Shown piece after piece: positions 41,868 to 43,727 of a DNA stretch of 43,727 bases. Both the position numbers and the translations under genes were made by a program. The notes beneath the pieces were generated by a model. The model saw nothing but the letters and a program-made list of their open reading frames with translations, searched no databases and was not told where the DNA came from. Position 1 is the first letter of the stretch; each line of letters starts with the position of its first letter. Source of the DNA: Arthrobacter sp. Bi83 (GTDB taxonomy: Bacteria; Actinomycetota; Actinomycetes; Actinomycetales; Micrococcaceae); assembly GCF_918698095.1 (NCBI RefSeq), contig NZ_CAKKLY010000041.1, forward strand, positions 1 through 43,727. Direction: 5' to 3'.

Positions 41868-43277
41868 TCAGGCCACGTTGTTTTCGTAGTCCAGGTCCCG
41901 GGTTTCCTTGCTCAGGAAGAGTGCAATCAGCGTCAGCACTGCCATGACGCTTAGGTACACGCCCACCAGGACCGGGCTACCCTTCGCCGTTTCCCACAGC
42001 CACACGGCGATGAACGGCGCCACGGCCGCACCGAGGATGCTGGAGACGTTGTAGCTCACGGCCGATCCCGTGTATCGGACGTTGGTCGGGAACAGCTCTG
42101 GCAGCAGGGCGCCCATGGGTCCGAAGGTGAGGCCCATCAGGGTGAAGCCGAGGATCAGCACAGCCATGGTGCCCACGAAGCCGCCGCTGAACAGCGGGAC
42201 GAACAGCAGGCCGAAGACAAAGATGCCCGAGGTGACGGCGATTAGCATCTTGCGGCGCCCGTACTTTTCGGCCAGCGGGCCTGAGACCAGCGTGAAGATT
42301 CCGAAGAACACCACGCCCGCGATCAGCATCCACAGGAAGTCGTTGCGCGTGTAGCCCAGGCCCGGGACAAAGGCAGCGGCTGCGGCCTCGGTCATCGGCT
42401 TGCCGGTCTTTTCCGCTGCCGCTTTGGCCGCTTCCAGAGTGGCCGGGCGGGTGCCGTAGGTCAGCGTGAAGGTGGTCATGAGGTAGAACAGCACATACGT
42501 TGCCAGCATGATGAACGTGCCCAGGATGAGCGGACGCCAGCTGGACTTGAAGACCCGGCCGATGGGGAGCTTGGCCACTTCGTTGGATTCGAGGACCTTT
42601 GTGAAGGCCGGCGTTTCGATGAGCTTGAGCCGCACGTAGAGGCCGATGATCACCATGACGGCGCTGAGCAGGAACGGCACCCGCCAGCCCCAGGCTTCGA
42701 AGGCGGCCGGGGTGAGGGTGTAGTTGGCCACCAGGAAGATCACGTTGGCGATGATGAAGCCGATGGGCGCGCCCAGCTGCGGGAACGTGCCGTAGATGGC
42801 GCGTTTGTTGGCCGGGGCGTTCTCGGTTGCAAGGAGGGCCGCTCCGCTCCATTCGCCGCCGAGGGCCAGGCCCTGTGCAAAGCGCATGATCACCAGCAGC
42901 GCCGGAGCCCAGAACTGCCAGCCCGGGACCGTGGCCGTTGGCAGGCAGCCGATCAGGAACGTTGCAATACCCATGGTCAGCAGGGACGCCACGAGGGTGC
43001 CCTTGCGGCCGAACTTGTCCCCGAAGTGGCCAAAGACCACGGATCCAAGCGGGCGGGCGATGAACGCGACGCCGAAGACTGCGAAGGAGCTCAACAGCTG
43101 GGTGGTTTCGTTCTGGCCCGGAAAGAACAGCTTCGGGAAGACGAGCACCGCGGCGGTGGCGTACACGTAAAAGTCGTAGAACTCGACGGTGGTGCCGATG
43201 AGGCTCGCGACGATCACGCGGCCGCGCGAGTTCACCTGCTTGGCGGAGCCGGGCTGCGAGGTGGCAGTGGATGACAT
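41868..43277 (-). CDS. MFS transporter, metabolite:H+ symporter (MHS) family
   Basis: A 469-residue transporter with 12 predicted helices. VASLIGTTVEFYDFYVYATAAVLVFPKLFFP at the N-terminus and RPLGSVVFGHFGDKFGRKGTLVASLLTMG are typical of the MHS group (ProP, ShiA, KgtP relatives), as are ALGGEWSGAALLATENAPANKRAIYGTFPQLGAPIGF and PLAEKYGRRKML. These proteins import organic acids, aromatic acids, osmolytes or similar with protons. The substrate cannot be told from sequence. A loop insert (LEAAKAAAEKTGKPMTEAAA) lies between helices 7 and 8. The ribosome site is weak. A tandem operator-like array lies about 90 bases upstream. Confidence 0.93.
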   Translation of the reverse strand: MSSTATSQPGSAKQVNSRGRVIVASLIGTTVEFYDFYVYATAAVLVFPKLFFPGQNETTQLLSSFAVFGVAFIARPLGSVVFGHFGDKFGRKGTLVASLLTMGIATFLIGCLPTATVPGWQFWAPALLVIMRFAQGLALGGEWSGAALLATENAPANKRAIYGTFPQLGAPIGFIIANVIFLVANYTLTPAAFEAWGWRVPFLLSAVMVIIGLYVRLKLIETPAFTKVLESNEVAKLPIGRVFKSSWRPLILGTFIMLATYVLFYLMTTFTLTYGTRPATLEAAKAAAEKTGKPMTEAAAAAFVPGLGYTRNDFLWMLIAGVVFFGIFTLVSGPLAEKYGRRKMLIAVTSGIFVFGLLFVPLFSGGFVGTMAVLILGFTLMGLTFGPMGALLPELFPTNVRYTGSAVSYNVSSILGAAVAPFIAVWLWETAKGSPVLVGVYLSVMAVLTLIALFLSKETRDLDYENNVA

Positions 43278-43367
43278 GTAGTGGCGCTTTCACTAGGACT
43301 GGACGGACGATGCTTCCGACCGCCGTCCAACTACGGGATAAAACAGAGTTCAATATTAGTTCCCGCA

Positions 43368-43402
43368 GTCCATTCAATGGACAAATCGTCCACCATGCGG
43401 AC
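43368..43402. promoter_or_regulatory. Array of four alternating half-sites spaced 10 bp apart
   Basis: GTCCA (43368), TGGAC (43378), GTCCA (43388) and CGGAC (43398) occur every 10 bases, alternating in orientation, with AAATC after the second and fourth. Thus a 20-bp unit is tandemly repeated and both GTCCA-N5-TGGAC and TGGAC-N5-GTCCA palindromes exist. It lies between the divergent transporter gene and the gene at 43558 and resembles multi-repeat sites bound by IclR-type regulators. Confidence 0.6.
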
Positions 43403-43433
43403 AAATCGGGTTGTCTCAAAATGGCGTCGCCCA

Positions 43434-43444
43434 GTTAGCCTAAC
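43434..43444. promoter_or_regulatory. DtxR/IdeR-like core palindrome
   Basis: GTTAG-C-CTAAC is a perfect palindrome that equals the central 11 bases of the known iron-box consensus TWAGGTWAGSCTWACCTWA. The outer bases match poorly (12 of 19 overall). It lies 113 bases upstream of the GTG at 43558. Confidence 0.35.
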
Positions 43445-43557
43445 GCTGCAGGCAGAAGGCTGATAGGCAAATGTCACAGCACGTTAACAAACCGCGACCG
43501 TCCGCGAAACGCGGCTTCCCTACCTTGGAAGAACAACATTCCCCAAGGAGGTACACC

Positions 43558-43727
43558 GTGACTGCTGACCGCCCCGCAGATACCGGCACCGGCAATTCCC
43601 TCGATCTTGCCGCCGAGCCGTGGCTCGGAAGCGCCTCAGGTTCCGCCAACGCGCAGCCCGCTTCAGCCCCCACCACAGACGCCCCCGCCCTTGAGGTCCA
43701 CCCCGTCCGCTTGATCGCTAACTCGGA
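43558..43727 (+). CDS. Unidentified protein, N-terminal part only (cut by window edge)
   Basis: GTG at 43558 is preceded by AAGGAGG at 6 bases, one of the best ribosome sites in the window. The 56 visible codons read MTADRPADTGTGNSLDLAAE, then PWLGSASGSANAQPASAPTT, then DAPALEVHPVRLIANS. This is a low-complexity N-terminus without signal peptide, leading into what may be the first strand of a folded domain. I do not recognise it. TACCTT at 43521-43526 could be its -10 box, and a ccgcg-AAA-cgcgg hairpin lies at 43502-43514. Confidence 0.7.
   Translation, partial: MTADRPADTGTGNSLDLAAEPWLGSASGSANAQPASAPTTDAPALEVHPVRLIANS

Noticed and set aside
41977..43419. A 480-codon frame on the same strand as the MHS transporter
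   Set aside because: Out-of-frame shadow, Arg/His/Pro-rich without hydrophobic helices; the true frame is a clean 12-helix transporter.
1..43727. tRNA, rRNA or riboswitch genes
   Set aside because: I looked at the intergenic regions and saw no cloverleaf, rRNA or known riboswitch core; a covariance-model scan would be needed to exclude small RNAs.

Overview
The window is high-G+C, densely packed DNA with frequent ATGA/GTGA stop-start overlaps, GTG/TTG starts and TANNNT promoters lying directly upstream of start codons. The protein set (actinobacterial acyl-CoA carboxylase with an epsilon subunit, Rv1264-like adenylate cyclase, DUF222-HNH nuclease, MMPL pump) points to an actinobacterium of the Arthrobacter/Pseudarthrobacter type (Micrococcaceae). 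That assignment rests on recognising protein families, not on a database search.

Positions 1-21965 (all minus strand, read from right to left) form one long gene cluster. Its order is: a 2034-residue membrane-anchored rod of cadherin-like and fibronectin III repeats; a MoxR AAA+ ATPase; a DUF58 protein; a transglutaminase-like membrane protein whose catalytic Cys position is Asp; a zinc-ribbon/RDD/FHA membrane protein; a PP2C phosphatase; a zinc-ribbon/FHA protein; a transmembrane Ser/Thr kinase; a small FHA protein; a 1486-residue FHA-FtsK/SpoIIIE ATPase resembling EssC/EccC of type VII secretion; and the start of a secreted protein that leaves the window. Most junctions overlap by 4-14 bases. 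I read it as a phosphorylation-controlled envelope or export machine. A near-identical peptide, HPDDGV(E/D)xTR(V/L)R, occurs in both the kinase and the RDD/FHA protein and is a candidate phospho-Thr/FHA docking site. This cluster is the best candidate in the window for an undescribed system.

Positions 22205-27907 are lipid and biotin metabolism plus signalling. A birA-PH-domain-adenylate cyclase operon runs on the minus strand. An HSDL2-like short-chain dehydrogenase is transcribed divergently from the acyl-CoA carboxylase beta and epsilon genes. The biotin-carboxylase/BCCP alpha subunit lies at 39847-41748. The same TTGTAG-N5-CTACA operator-like palindrome occurs upstream of both the beta and the alpha gene, suggesting one regulator for both halves of the enzyme, while BirA would attach the biotin.

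Positions 27965-39722 are accessory. They hold a DUF885 protein, a decayed patch (29.65-31.1 kb) with a duplicated REP-like sequence, gene remnants and an orphan hypothetical gene, then a RibD/DHFR-like reductase, an alpha/beta hydrolase, a small secreted helical protein, a TetR-MMPL efflux operon, an ASCH pseudogene, a DUF222-HNH nuclease with a small partner gene, and Maf.

Positions 41793-43727 hold a perfect bidirectional terminator, an MHS-family transporter with a striking array of half-sites spaced 10 bp apart upstream, and the start of an unidentified gene with a DtxR/IdeR-like core palindrome upstream. I saw no rRNA, tRNA, CRISPR array or intact insertion sequence.
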